Shown: positions 1-6,031 of the stretch, piece by piece
Layout: each line of letters begins with the position of its first letter
Position numbering within the stretch: position 1 is the first letter of the stretch
Source: Chloroflexota bacterium
GTDB taxonomy: Bacteria > Chloroflexota > Limnocylindria > Limnocylindrales > Limnocylindraceae
Direction: 5' to 3'
Assembly: GCA_009692905.1 (NCBI GenBank)
Contig: SHYI01000058.1
Coordinates: 1-6,261 of the forward strand
DNA length: 6,261 bases
Notes under the pieces: generated by a model
Told to the model about the DNA's origin: nothing
The model's database searches: none
What the model saw: only the letters and a program-made list of their open reading frames with translations
Translations under genes and position numbers: made by a program

Positions 1-838
1 GCAGTTCTTCGTTTGAGTAGTAATCGATCACGATCTGTCCGCCCTTACCAGCAGGCTTCACGCGCACCGGAGTGCCGAGATGCCCCTCAAGATCGCGCTG
101 CAGTGCAGCGAGCTCTTCACTTGGCAGTGCGCCAGGCTTTCGCTTCGTGGTGATTGTACCGCGCGCAGCACCGCGAACCGTTGACGCGGCCGCCTCGGCA
201 CCGCGCACCGTCACCGCATCGCGCACAAAGGTGCGCGCGAGCCACGCCTGCTCTGATTCGGGAAGGCCAACGAGCGCGCGCGCATGCCCTTCACTGAGTC
301 GCCCAGCGGCAACTTCGTTCTGCACATCAGTAGAGAGATCGAGAAGGCGCAGCGTGTTTGCAACAGTGGTGCGCGCCTTGCCGGCGATCACCGCAATCTG
401 TTCCTGCGTCAACCCGAACTCATCGGCGAGACGTCGATACGCGTGCGCAGTTTCAATCGGCGACAGGTCGCTGCGCTGAACGTTCTCAATCAGTGCCAGC
501 TCAAGGCGCGATTGATTGCCAACAACGCGCACGACGGCGGGAATCGTGCTCTTTCCTGCAAGCTTTGAGGCACGGAGACGTCGCTCGCCTGCAATGAGCG
601 TGTAGCCGTTCGGCCCCTCCTCTACAACGATGGGCTGCAGCACCCCATGCTCACGAATGCTCTCGGCGAGTTGTGCCAACTCAGCAGTCGAGAACTCTGT
701 GCGCGGCTGATATGGGTTCGGTTTGATCTTGCTGAGCGGAATCTCCAGCGCGCCTGTACGCGTAGCCCCCACGGCGCTCGCCGCCTCTGGGATCAGTGCG
801 CCGAGGCCTCGCCCGAGACCGCTGGCCTTCTTCGCCAT
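1..838 (-). CDS. parB: ParB/Spo0J chromosome-partitioning protein, C-terminus cut by window edge
   Basis: ParB is the DNA-binding CTPase that loads at parS, spreads as a sliding clamp and works with ParA to segregate the chromosome origin. The 279 residues visible start MAKKASGLGRGLGALIP, the typical ParB opening. The nucleotide-binding motifs follow: GVLQP at 65-69, GERRLRA at 84-90 and ENVQR at 118-122. A helix-turn-helix region lies near 142-165 (LTQEQIAVIAGKARTTVAN). A start of the C-terminal dimerisation domain is visible at about 242-279, ending IDYYSNEEL. From family length, probably only some 10-20 residues are missing beyond position 1. The ATG has a strong Shine-Dalgarno and starts 12 bases after the parA stop, so the two genes form one operon. 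A matching parS lies upstream of parA, supporting a chromosomal Spo0J role rather than a plasmid or nucleoid-occlusion (Noc) paralogue. Identity is secure; the true end is not visible. Confidence 0.96.
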   Translation of the reverse strand, partial: MAKKASGLGRGLGALIPEAASAVGATRTGALEIPLSKIKPNPYQPRTEFSTAELAQLAESIREHGVLQPIVVEEGPNGYTLIAGERRLRASKLAGKSTIPAVVRVVGNQSRLELALIENVQRSDLSPIETAHAYRRLADEFGLTQEQIAVIAGKARTTVANTLRLLDLSTDVQNEVAAGRLSEGHARALVGLPESEQAWLARTFVRDAVTVRGAEAAASTVRGAARGTITTKRKPGALPSEELAALQRDLEGHLGTPVRVKPAGKGGQIVIDYYSNEEL

Positions 839-842
839 GCTC

Positions 843-849
843 CCTCCTT
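843..849 (-). promoter_or_regulatory. Shine-Dalgarno sequence of parB
   Basis: On the minus strand AAGGAGG stands four bases before the parB ATG. parA ends in two tandem in-frame TAA stops (853-851 and 850-848), and the Shine-Dalgarno overlaps the second. This fixes the parB start and suggests efficient re-initiation within a parA-parB mRNA. Confidence 0.85.
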
Positions 850-850
850 A

Positions 851-1675
851 TTACTGGCTGGCGCCTACAGGGGTTCCGTTGAACACCCGGGCATCGAATT
901 CCGCTGCAGCTTGTGCGTACGATTCAGCACCCGAGGTGCCTGGCGCGTAACTTCGGATCGCAATCCCGTGGCTTGGCGCTTCGGCTAAGCGTACCGAACG
1001 CGGCACGCGGGCTCGATAGACCAGATCCCCGAAGTGGCTCTCCACCTCGCGCACCACGTCGCTGCCAAGTTTCGTGCGGGGATCAAGCATGGTCAAGAGG
1101 AGGCCATTCACCTCTAAGGCGGGGTTGAGACGCTCCCGCACGAGGCGAATCGTGGCCATGAGCTGCGAGAGCCCCTCCAGGGCGTAGTACTCGCACTGCA
1201 CAGGAACAAGCACGGCATCGGCGATCGCGAGGGCGCTCACGGTAACCAGGCCGAGCGAAGGGGGGGTGTCCACGAGAATCACCTCGACATCCCCTGCGCT
1301 GCGGAGGCCGACCGCAAGCTGGCGCTCGCCGCTCTCGTCTCCTGTGGCGAGCTCAACGTCGATCCCGGCGAGGTCGGCAGAGCCTGGAATGAGCGTGAGG
1401 TTCGGAATTGAGGTCAGCTGGGCCAGTTCCGTCGCCGGTCGGCGCCCAACAAGGAGGTCGTAGGCGGTCGGCGCCCCTTCAGGAAGGGTGAATCCGAGGC
1501 CACTGGTGAGGTTTCGCTGGGGGTCAAGGTCGACCACGAGCACGCGGCGCCCTGCATGGGCGAGCTCAGCGGCGAGGTTGAGCACAGTGGTGGTCTTGCC
1601 AACCCCGCCCTTCTGGTTCGCACACACGATGATTGGCGCGTGTGATCCGGCAGAGTGCTGGGTGGTGGTATTCAC
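851..1675 (-). CDS. parA: ParA/Soj chromosome-partitioning ATPase
   Basis: ParA is a deviant Walker-type ATPase that binds DNA non-specifically as an ATP dimer and is released by ParB, pulling parS-ParB complexes apart. With the GTG at 1675 it has 274 residues, normal for Soj. Visible motifs are the deviant Walker A KGGVGKTT at 22-29, Walker A' VVDLDPQ at 47-53, and Walker B VILVDTPP at 132-139. PVQCEYYALEGL lies at 158-169 and the conserved late segment VPRSVRLAEAPSHG at about 224-237. There is no N-terminal DNA-binding domain, so it is the chromosomal type. The reading frame stays open upstream to about 1792, but that part translates the parS site (giving FHVKH) and would need a TTG start, so it is rejected. 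The GTG is preceded by TACGAT with a six-base spacer, fitting a leaderless mRNA; an AGGAG only one base away is too close to serve as a normal ribosome site. It is in an operon with parB and divergent from mreD. Confidence 0.95.
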   Translation of the reverse strand: MNTTTQHSAGSHAPIIVCANQKGGVGKTTTVLNLAAELAHAGRRVLVVDLDPQRNLTSGLGFTLPEGAPTAYDLLVGRRPATELAQLTSIPNLTLIPGSADLAGIDVELATGDESGERQLAVGLRSAGDVEVILVDTPPSLGLVTVSALAIADAVLVPVQCEYYALEGLSQLMATIRLVRERLNPALEVNGLLLTMLDPRTKLGSDVVREVESHFGDLVYRARVPRSVRLAEAPSHGIAIRSYAPGTSGAESYAQAAAEFDARVFNGTPVGASQ

Positions 1676-1681
1676 GCTCCT

Positions 1682-1687
1682 ATCGTA
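1682..1687 (-). promoter_or_regulatory. Putative -10 element for leaderless parA transcript
   Basis: The minus strand reads TACGAT, then six bases (AGGAGC), then the GTG start of parA. TAnnnT about seven bases before a start codon is the known pattern for leaderless transcripts in several GC-rich phyla. No convincing -35 is seen. The transcription start, and hence leaderless status, is inferred. Confidence 0.55.
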
Positions 1688-1721
1688 GCAGGAGGGGGCT
1701 ACGGAGGAGTTCCGCGAGGCA

Positions 1722-1737
1722 TGTTTCACGTGGAACA
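1722..1737. promoter_or_regulatory. parS: parS centromere site (ParB binding site)
   Basis: The 16 bases read TGTTTCACGTGGAACA, one base different from the perfect palindrome TGTTTCACGTGAAACA that is the widely conserved chromosomal parS. It is the only copy I could find in the window. It sits between the divergent parA and mreD genes, about 35 bases from the parA -10 hexamer and about 43 from the mreD one. ParB loading here should nucleate the partition complex, and spreading could also affect both promoters (inference). The site implies that this locus is near the chromosome origin, as parS sites usually are. Confidence 0.93.
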
Positions 1738-1779
1738 ACAGCGGTTCGACCGGGGGGTGCACCGAGGCGCCTGCGGGAG

Positions 1780-1785
1780 TATCCT
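1780..1785 (+). promoter_or_regulatory. Putative -10 element for leaderless mreD transcript
   Basis: TATCCT is followed by six bases (GAGGCA) and then the mreD ATG at 1792. The geometry is identical to that at parA on the other strand. The GAGG two bases before ATG is too close to act as a standard Shine-Dalgarno. No clear -35 is present. It would drive the whole mreD-mrdA-rodA operon. Confidence 0.55.
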
Positions 1786-1791
1786 GAGGCA

Positions 1792-2271
1792 ATGAACAAG
1801 CAACTCGGCTACGTGCTCGGAATCGTGCTTGCCGCGCTCATTCAGGCGCGGCTCCTGCCCGAACTCGGGCTGGAGCGTGCGATCAACCTGCCAATCGTAC
1901 TGCTGATTGTTACAGCCTCAGCTGATCGGCGCACGCTCGTGCTGGCCGCCGCAACTCTGGCCGGGCTGACGATCGACGTCACCCTCTTGCGGCCACTTGG
2001 GCTTACGAGCCTTGCGATGGTCGCTGGTGTGCTGGTTGCAAGCCAGATTCGTGGCGCTGACGATGCCCTGCTCCTCAAGAGATTCGTCGCCCTCCTGTTT
2101 GGGCTGGCAGCGAGCAGCGTGACGATCTTCCTGCTCAGCGGCGGAGGGATCGGCCGTATTGGCGAGAACGTTCTCGCGCTCGCCCTAAACCTTGTGGCCG
2201 GCAGCGCCTTGGCCTGGTTTGGGCAGCGTCGACGCAGGGGCTACCAGTTCGACCAATCGCTGCGCGGGTAA
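1792..2271 (+). CDS. mreD: MreD-like rod-shape membrane protein
   Basis: MreD is an integral membrane subunit of the cell-elongation complex, linking MreC and the RodA-PBP2 synthase; it has no known catalytic activity. This product has 159 residues, close to the usual 160-180. It is hydrophobic, with about five likely membrane segments near residues 5-22, 32-60 (probably two), 70-85, 98-116 and 125-143. A basic cytoplasmic tail follows (QRRRRG at 145-150). The stretch GLTIDVTLLRPLGLTSLAMV at 58-77 resembles the MreD family pattern of G-x-x-x-D followed by LG. The call rests on that motif, the topology and the position directly before mrdA and rodA. The ATG at 1792 is chosen because the open frame further upstream reads through parS and has no start signal. 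Oddly, no mreB or mreC precedes it. An unrelated small membrane protein cannot be fully excluded. Confidence 0.8.
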   Translation: MNKQLGYVLGIVLAALIQARLLPELGLERAINLPIVLLIVTASADRRTLVLAAATLAGLTIDVTLLRPLGLTSLAMVAGVLVASQIRGADDALLLKRFVALLFGLAASSVTIFLLSGGGIGRIGENVLALALNLVAGSALAWFGQRRRRGYQFDQSLRG

Positions 2272-2280
2272 CGCAATAAT

Positions 2281-4203
2281 ATGACACCCCCTCAGGTTTA
2301 TCCGGGCAGCGGTGGACCAACCGATCGTGAGGTTCGTCGACGTCGCCCGCTGCGATTCTTTGCCGCCGCACTTGTCGTTCTTCTAACGTTTGGCGGGCTC
2401 GGCGGGCGCTTAATGCTCATTCAGTTTGGCGCGACAACCTCGTCGGGCACAACAACTGCAGTTGCGCGTGGCAACCGCATTGTCGAAGAGCTCATCACAC
2501 CGGCGCGCGGGCTGGTGTACGACCGCAGTGGGCAAGTGCTTGCAAAGAATGTTGCGGTGTACGCGGTGCAGATTCGCCCCGGTGATCTGTCGCTCACCAT
2601 TCGCGCGAGTGTTGTGAAAACGCTCGGCGAGATCTTGAACATAGATCCAGTGCGAATCACCACACTCATTGATCGCAGTACCGGCTCACTCTGGGAGCCG
2701 ATTCGCATCGCCAACAATGTGAACGAGCGCACCGCGCGGCTCATCAATGAAGAGCGCGCCAGCCTGCCTGGCGTAGAGACTGTTGTTGAGGCTCGACGCG
2801 TCTATCCGTACGGAACGCTCATCAGCCACATCGTGGGCTACGTTGGCCGCATTGACGCAGTTGAGGCGAGCACGCTTGCTCCAGCCGGATACACCGTCGT
2901 TGATTTCATTGGGCGCGCAGGCGTTGAGGCGAGCTATGAGGAGACCCTTCGCGGCGCACCAGGAATTCGCCAAGTTGAAGTTGATGCAAAGGGCCGCCTT
3001 GTGCGGATTCTCGGTGTGACGAAACTTCCTATTGATGGGTCTTCACTAACACTCACCATCGATATTGAGGCGCAACGGCGCGCAGTGACCGCTTTGGAGT
3101 GGGGTCTCAAAGAGGCGGGCACCAAAGAGGGCGTCGTTGCCTCAATGAATCCACAGAACGGCGAGATTATTGCGATGGCCTCACTCCCCACATATGACAA
3201 CAACGATTTCTCTGCAGGGATCAGTAACGCGAAGTATCAGAAATATCTTGCGAACAAATTCTCGCCGCTGTTGAACCATACGGTCGGCTCGTACTTCCCT
3301 CCGGGGAGTACGTACAAACTTGTGACGTACTCCTGTGCGCTGGACAACAACCTCGTCACACCAACATCGCGATTCCAATCCACCGCCTATCTCGAAGTGG
3401 ATGGCGAAAAGTTTTATGAGTGGAATCGTGCGGGATTCGGTGGCTCGCTGACACCCTCTGAGGGCTATTCGTGGAGCTCGAATGTGGTGACATTCCAACT
3501 CGCTCGACTCATCAAGATTGATCGCCTCTCAACGTGTGGTCGACAGTGGGGCTTCGGTGCACCAACGGGTGTCGACCTACCGAGTGAGATCTCGGGGCTC
3601 GTCCCTGACCAGGCGTGGGCACGCGCCACCATCAATCGTGGGCTCTACAACGCTGAGGTGCTGCAATCGGCGCAAGGGCAAGGGTACGACTTGGTAACGC
3701 CCATCCAGGTACTGAACTCGTTTGCCGCTCTTGCAAACAGCGGGACACTCTGGAGGCCACACGTTGTGCTCCACATCACGCAGCCAAATGGAAACATCAC
3801 GCCAATCGCACCGGTAGTAAATGCGGTGGTGGGGATGCGAGAATCCACGTATCGCGAGATGCGCCTCGCAGGACGCAAGATGGCGCTGAACCCTGGGCCG
3901 TCGCAAGGGATCTCGCGAATGCCGCTCTTCGTTTCTGCCAAGAGTGGCACCGCGCAGTACGGCGTGCGTGACAGCCTTGGCCGACTCCCGTTCCACAACT
4001 GGATGGGCGGCTTCGTCGCCCCAACGAACGATTGGTCAAAGAGTGACTCCGACTTCGCCTATGTGGTCTTCATGCATGGCACCAACACTGTCGGCAATGC
4101 GGCGAAAGAGGTGACGAAGTATTACCTGCAACTGCAGTACGACCTAAAGCGGGACTATCGCTCTGCGGGGCTTTTGTCGCGCGGGAACTTCTTCGGTGAA
4201 TAG
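2281..4203 (+). CDS. mrdA: Penicillin-binding protein 2, class B elongation transpeptidase
   Basis: PBP2 cross-links peptidoglycan stem peptides during side-wall growth and activates its partner RodA. The 640 residues show a short cytoplasmic N-terminus with an RRRR cluster at 19-22 and one membrane anchor near 24-48. The class B pedestal domain includes TPARGLVYDRSGQVLAKN at 73-90 and VYPYGTLISHIVGYVGR near 174-190. The transpeptidase domain runs from about 255. All three active-site motifs are intact: STYK at 343-346 (nucleophile Ser343), SSN at 399-401, and KSGTAQ at 554-559. The enzyme acts on the outer face of the membrane. The length and the lack of PASTA repeats fit PBP2, and the adjoining rodA favours PBP2 over the division homologue FtsI. 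The gene begins nine bases after mreD with no clear Shine-Dalgarno, so translation is probably coupled to mreD. It overlaps rodA by eight bases. Confidence 0.94.
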   Translation: MTPPQVYPGSGGPTDREVRRRRPLRFFAAALVVLLTFGGLGGRLMLIQFGATTSSGTTTAVARGNRIVEELITPARGLVYDRSGQVLAKNVAVYAVQIRPGDLSLTIRASVVKTLGEILNIDPVRITTLIDRSTGSLWEPIRIANNVNERTARLINEERASLPGVETVVEARRVYPYGTLISHIVGYVGRIDAVEASTLAPAGYTVVDFIGRAGVEASYEETLRGAPGIRQVEVDAKGRLVRILGVTKLPIDGSSLTLTIDIEAQRRAVTALEWGLKEAGTKEGVVASMNPQNGEIIAMASLPTYDNNDFSAGISNAKYQKYLANKFSPLLNHTVGSYFPPGSTYKLVTYSCALDNNLVTPTSRFQSTAYLEVDGEKFYEWNRAGFGGSLTPSEGYSWSSNVVTFQLARLIKIDRLSTCGRQWGFGAPTGVDLPSEISGLVPDQAWARATINRGLYNAEVLQSAQGQGYDLVTPIQVLNSFAALANSGTLWRPHVVLHITQPNGNITPIAPVVNAVVGMRESTYREMRLAGRKMALNPGPSQGISRMPLFVSAKSGTAQYGVRDSLGRLPFHNWMGGFVAPTNDWSKSDSDFAYVVFMHGTNTVGNAAKEVTKYYLQLQYDLKRDYRSAGLLSRGNFFGE

Positions 4204-5323
4204 ACTCGACTCGCCACTCAGCTCCGCCCTTCGCCGCGTAGACTGGATCGCTGCGGCTAGCGTTGGGCTACTAGCGCTGACTGGAATCGGCATGGCCTGG
4301 CTCAACGCACGCAGCTATGGGCAAGAGCTGCTGTCGCCGAGCTCGCTACTCGTGCGCTCGCTGGCTTGGACACTCCTCTCCATTGCTGTCTATTGCGTGA
4401 CGACGCTGGTGAACTGGCGCTGGGTGCGCACCTTCGCCTGGCCGCTCTACGCCGCAAACATTCTGCTGCTGATCGTCACGCTGATCTACGGCGTCGACTC
4501 TGGCGGGAACAACCGAGCAATCGCGATCTTTGGCCTCGCCATCCAGTCAAGCGAGCTCAGCAAGATCCTGACGCTCGTCGCCATCTCTACCGCCCTCACG
4601 CGGGCGGACCGCGCGAGCGGCGGGCTGCAAGATCTACTGCTGGCGGGCGCCATCGTTGCTCCACCGTTCTTCCTCGTCGTGGCGCAGCCAGACCTCGGCA
4701 CCGCGCTGGTGTTGGTAGCGGCGCTCTTTGGCGCCCTCTATCTCTCTGGCGTCGCGACACGCTGGATTGCCGCCCTCGCAAGCCTGGTCGCCACCAGCGG
4801 CGCCCTGGCGTGGGTCGTAGTGCTGGCGGATTATCAGAAGGAGCGCCTGCTCGCCTTCATTGACCCGAACGCCGATCCGGCCGGGCCGAAGTACCAACTA
4901 CTGCGCTCACTCGAGGCGATCAGGGGGGGCGGCCTCTTTGGCGCAGGCGCTGATGGCACCGCGGTCCTGACCCCCCTCCCAGTACAAGAGAGTGACTTCG
5001 TCTTTGCGGCGCTCGTCCGTGCGTTTGGCGCGGTTGGCGGCCTCTTTGTGATCGCTCTGCTCGCCATTCTGGTTGGGCGCCTGGTCTGGCATGCATGGAC
5101 CTCCCCCGATGAGTTCGGGGTGATCTTTGCCGGAGGGATGGCCACCGTCGTCCTCTCCCAGACGCTTGTCAATATTGGGATGAACCTCGGCGTTGCCCCC
5201 ATTACGGGGATCACCCTCCCCTTTGTGAGCTACGGCGGAGCCTCCGCAATCTCGCTCGCCTTCGGCCTCGCCCTCGTGCAGAGCCATCGAGTACACGACG
5301 GAGGCTCATCGCCGATAATGTAA
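4196..5323 (+). CDS. rodA: RodA peptidoglycan glycosyltransferase (SEDS family)
   Basis: RodA polymerises lipid II into glycan strands in the elongation complex, paired with PBP2. The 375 residues form a polytopic membrane protein with about ten segments, the normal SEDS size. Family motifs are AQPDLGTA at 163-170, RLLAFIDPNADPAGPKYQ at 217-234, ESDFVFA at 265-271 and GITLPFVSYGGAS at 338-350. Asp267 in ESDFVFA corresponds to the essential aspartate of the TDFIFA motif. Some positions are divergent: NNRAIAIFG replaces the usual RRWI-type segment and QSSE (117-120) replaces QPSE. The start is the GTG at 4196, inside the end of mrdA. The pair shares GTGAATAG with no good Shine-Dalgarno, so translation by coupling with mrdA is likely. 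FtsW is the alternative SEDS protein, but the mrdA partner argues for RodA. The last residues (DGGSSPIM) lie past the final membrane segment. Confidence 0.93.
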   Translation: MNRLDSPLSSALRRVDWIAAASVGLLALTGIGMAWLNARSYGQELLSPSSLLVRSLAWTLLSIAVYCVTTLVNWRWVRTFAWPLYAANILLLIVTLIYGVDSGGNNRAIAIFGLAIQSSELSKILTLVAISTALTRADRASGGLQDLLLAGAIVAPPFFLVVAQPDLGTALVLVAALFGALYLSGVATRWIAALASLVATSGALAWVVVLADYQKERLLAFIDPNADPAGPKYQLLRSLEAIRGGGLFGAGADGTAVLTPLPVQESDFVFAALVRAFGAVGGLFVIALLAILVGRLVWHAWTSPDEFGVIFAGGMATVVLSQTLVNIGMNLGVAPITGITLPFVSYGGASAISLAFGLALVQSHRVHDGGSSPIM

Positions 5324-5336
5324 CAATAGGGCGCGG

Positions 5337-5365
5337 TTGACGCGGGAGAGCCCTGATCGTAGACT
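5337..5365 (+). promoter_or_regulatory. Sigma70-type promoter for rplU-rpmA
   Basis: TTGACG (5337-5342) and TAGACT (5360-5365) are separated by 17 bases, the ideal spacing for the housekeeping sigma factor. Transcription would start near 5371-5373, giving a leader of about 84 bases before rplU. It lies just after the rodA stop, so the ribosomal genes probably have their own transcription, with possible read-through from rodA. Confidence 0.7.
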
Positions 5366-5377
5366 TCCCCTCCCGCG
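5341..5377. repeat. 8-bp perfect inverted repeat around the rplU -10 region
   Basis: CGCGGGAG (5341-5348) is the exact reverse complement of CTCCCGCG (5370-5377), separated by 21 bases. It spans the end of the -35, the -10 and the expected transcription start. It could be a protein operator, or a stem in transcripts reading through from rodA. There is no T-run after it, so a standard intrinsic terminator is unlikely. Confidence 0.5.
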
Positions 5378-5424
5378 ACTGACCCGTCCGTCAGACCGCG
5401 ACTCGCCCAACAGGCGCCGCCTGT
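5374..5424 (+). promoter_or_regulatory. Structured 5' leader of the rplU mRNA (two predicted hairpins)
   Basis: Two hairpins can be drawn by eye. The first pairs CGCG 5374-5377 with 5397-5400 and, across a small internal loop, CTGAC 5379-5383 with GTCAG 5390-5394, closing a six-base loop. The second pairs ACAGGC 5410-5415 with GCCTGT 5419-5424 around a three-base loop. Both lie between the expected transcription start and the ribosome site. Autoregulatory leaders are known for L21 operons in Firmicutes, but I see no proven match to that family. Function is inferred. Confidence 0.4.
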
Positions 5425-5440
5425 ACGGCGCACAGACAGT

Positions 5441-5452
5441 AAGGACAGGGGA
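5441..5452 (+). promoter_or_regulatory. Ribosome binding region of rplU
   Basis: AAGGA (5441-5445) lies ten bases before the ATG and AGGGGA (5447-5452) three bases before it. Either could pair with 16S rRNA; neither is at perfect spacing. Together with the conserved MYAVIETGGKQYRV start they fix the rplU initiation codon. Confidence 0.6.
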
Positions 5453-5455
5453 ACC

Positions 5456-6001
5456 ATGTACGCAGTCATCGAGACCGGTGGAAAGCAGTATCGAGTGGAG
5501 CTCGGCAGCGAGCTGCACGTTGAGTTGACCGGCGCTACCCCAGGGAGCGAGATCTCGTTCGACCGTGTCCTTCTTGTGCGCACCGACTCCACCACGGAGA
5601 TCGGCACCCCCGTTGTTGCTGGCGCAAAGGTCACCGCAACGGTGCTTGGCCAGGAGCGCGGACCAAAAACGATCAGCTTCAAGTATCGACCGAAGGCGCG
5701 TAGCCGCATCACCAAGGGGCACCGCCAAGAGTTGCACCTCATCAAGGTCACCGAAGTTGCCGTGAACGGCACAAGCGCGAAGGCGCTCTACGAAGCCGGT
5801 GCTGCAGATCGCGCCAAGGCGCAGGCCGCCGCAGTCGCCGTCGCCGCCGATAAGGCTAAGGCCGATGCCGCAGTCGCCGCAACACTCAAGGTTGGTGCGC
5901 CAGCCGAGGCGAAGGTAGCGAAGAAGCCAGCCGCGAAGAAGCCAGCAACCACAAAGCCAGCAGCGAAGAGCGCCGACGCATCGGCCGCCGACGCCGAATA
6001 A
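5456..6001 (+). CDS. rplU: 50S ribosomal protein L21 with long Ala/Lys-rich C-terminal tail
   Basis: L21 is a structural protein of the large ribosomal subunit that binds 23S rRNA. Residues 1 to about 103 are a complete L21 domain: MYAVIETGGKQYRV at 1-14, GTPVVAGAKVTATVLG at 50-65 and KYRPKARSRITKGHRQ at 76-91, the RNA-binding signature. The family normally ends near 103 residues, but this product has 181. The additional 78 or so residues are nearly all Ala, Lys, Pro, Asp and Thr. There is an alternating Ala-rich, charged stretch (about 115-145) that may be helical, then a KKPAAKKPATTKPAAK basic section (156-171) and an acidic end (SADASAADAE). The tail has no recognised domain and is probably disordered and exposed on the ribosome surface (inference). 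The gene has its own promoter and leader and is followed after 30 bases by rpmA, the conserved L21-L27 pairing. Confidence 0.96.
   Translation: MYAVIETGGKQYRVELGSELHVELTGATPGSEISFDRVLLVRTDSTTEIGTPVVAGAKVTATVLGQERGPKTISFKYRPKARSRITKGHRQELHLIKVTEVAVNGTSAKALYEAGAADRAKAQAAAVAVAADKAKADAAVAATLKVGAPAEAKVAKKPAAKKPATTKPAAKSADASAADAE
5918..5946 (+). repeat. 14-bp tandem-type repeat inside the rplU tail
   Basis: GCGAAGAAGCCAGC occurs at 5918-5931 and again at 5933-5946, a period of 15 bases (five codons) encoding AKKPA units. A degenerate continuation (ACAAAGCCAGCAGCGAAG) follows. This suggests that the tail grew by in-frame slippage or short duplications. Confidence 0.75.
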
Positions 6002-6019
6002 CGCAGCGAACGCTGAGAG

Positions 6020-6025
6020 AAGGAG
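6020..6025 (+). promoter_or_regulatory. Shine-Dalgarno sequence of rpmA
   Basis: AAGGAG is six bases before the rpmA ATG, an excellent match and spacing. It lies in the 30-base gap after rplU, in which no promoter or terminator is visible, so rplU and rpmA are co-transcribed. Confidence 0.85.
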
Positions 6026-6031
6026 ACTCCC

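Noticed and set aside
72..988. Several plus-strand open frames of 63-135 residues across the parB and parA region
   Set aside because: They lie opposite parB and parA, whose motifs are clear. Their Arg/Ser/Ala-rich sequences show no family features.
2269..2280. Possible leaderless promoter (TAACGC six bases before the mrdA ATG)
   Set aside because: The spacing matches parA and mreD, but the hexamer lacks the final T and overlaps the mreD stop. Coupled translation from mreD is simpler.
3577..3998. Overlapping minus-strand frames of 117 and 139 residues inside mrdA
   Set aside because: They are antisense to the conserved transpeptidase domain, with no ribosome site or domain; overlapping frames on one strand cannot both be real.
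5324..5400. Intrinsic terminator after rodA
   Set aside because: Inverted repeats exist but no T-run follows any of them, and they coincide with the rplU promoter and leader.
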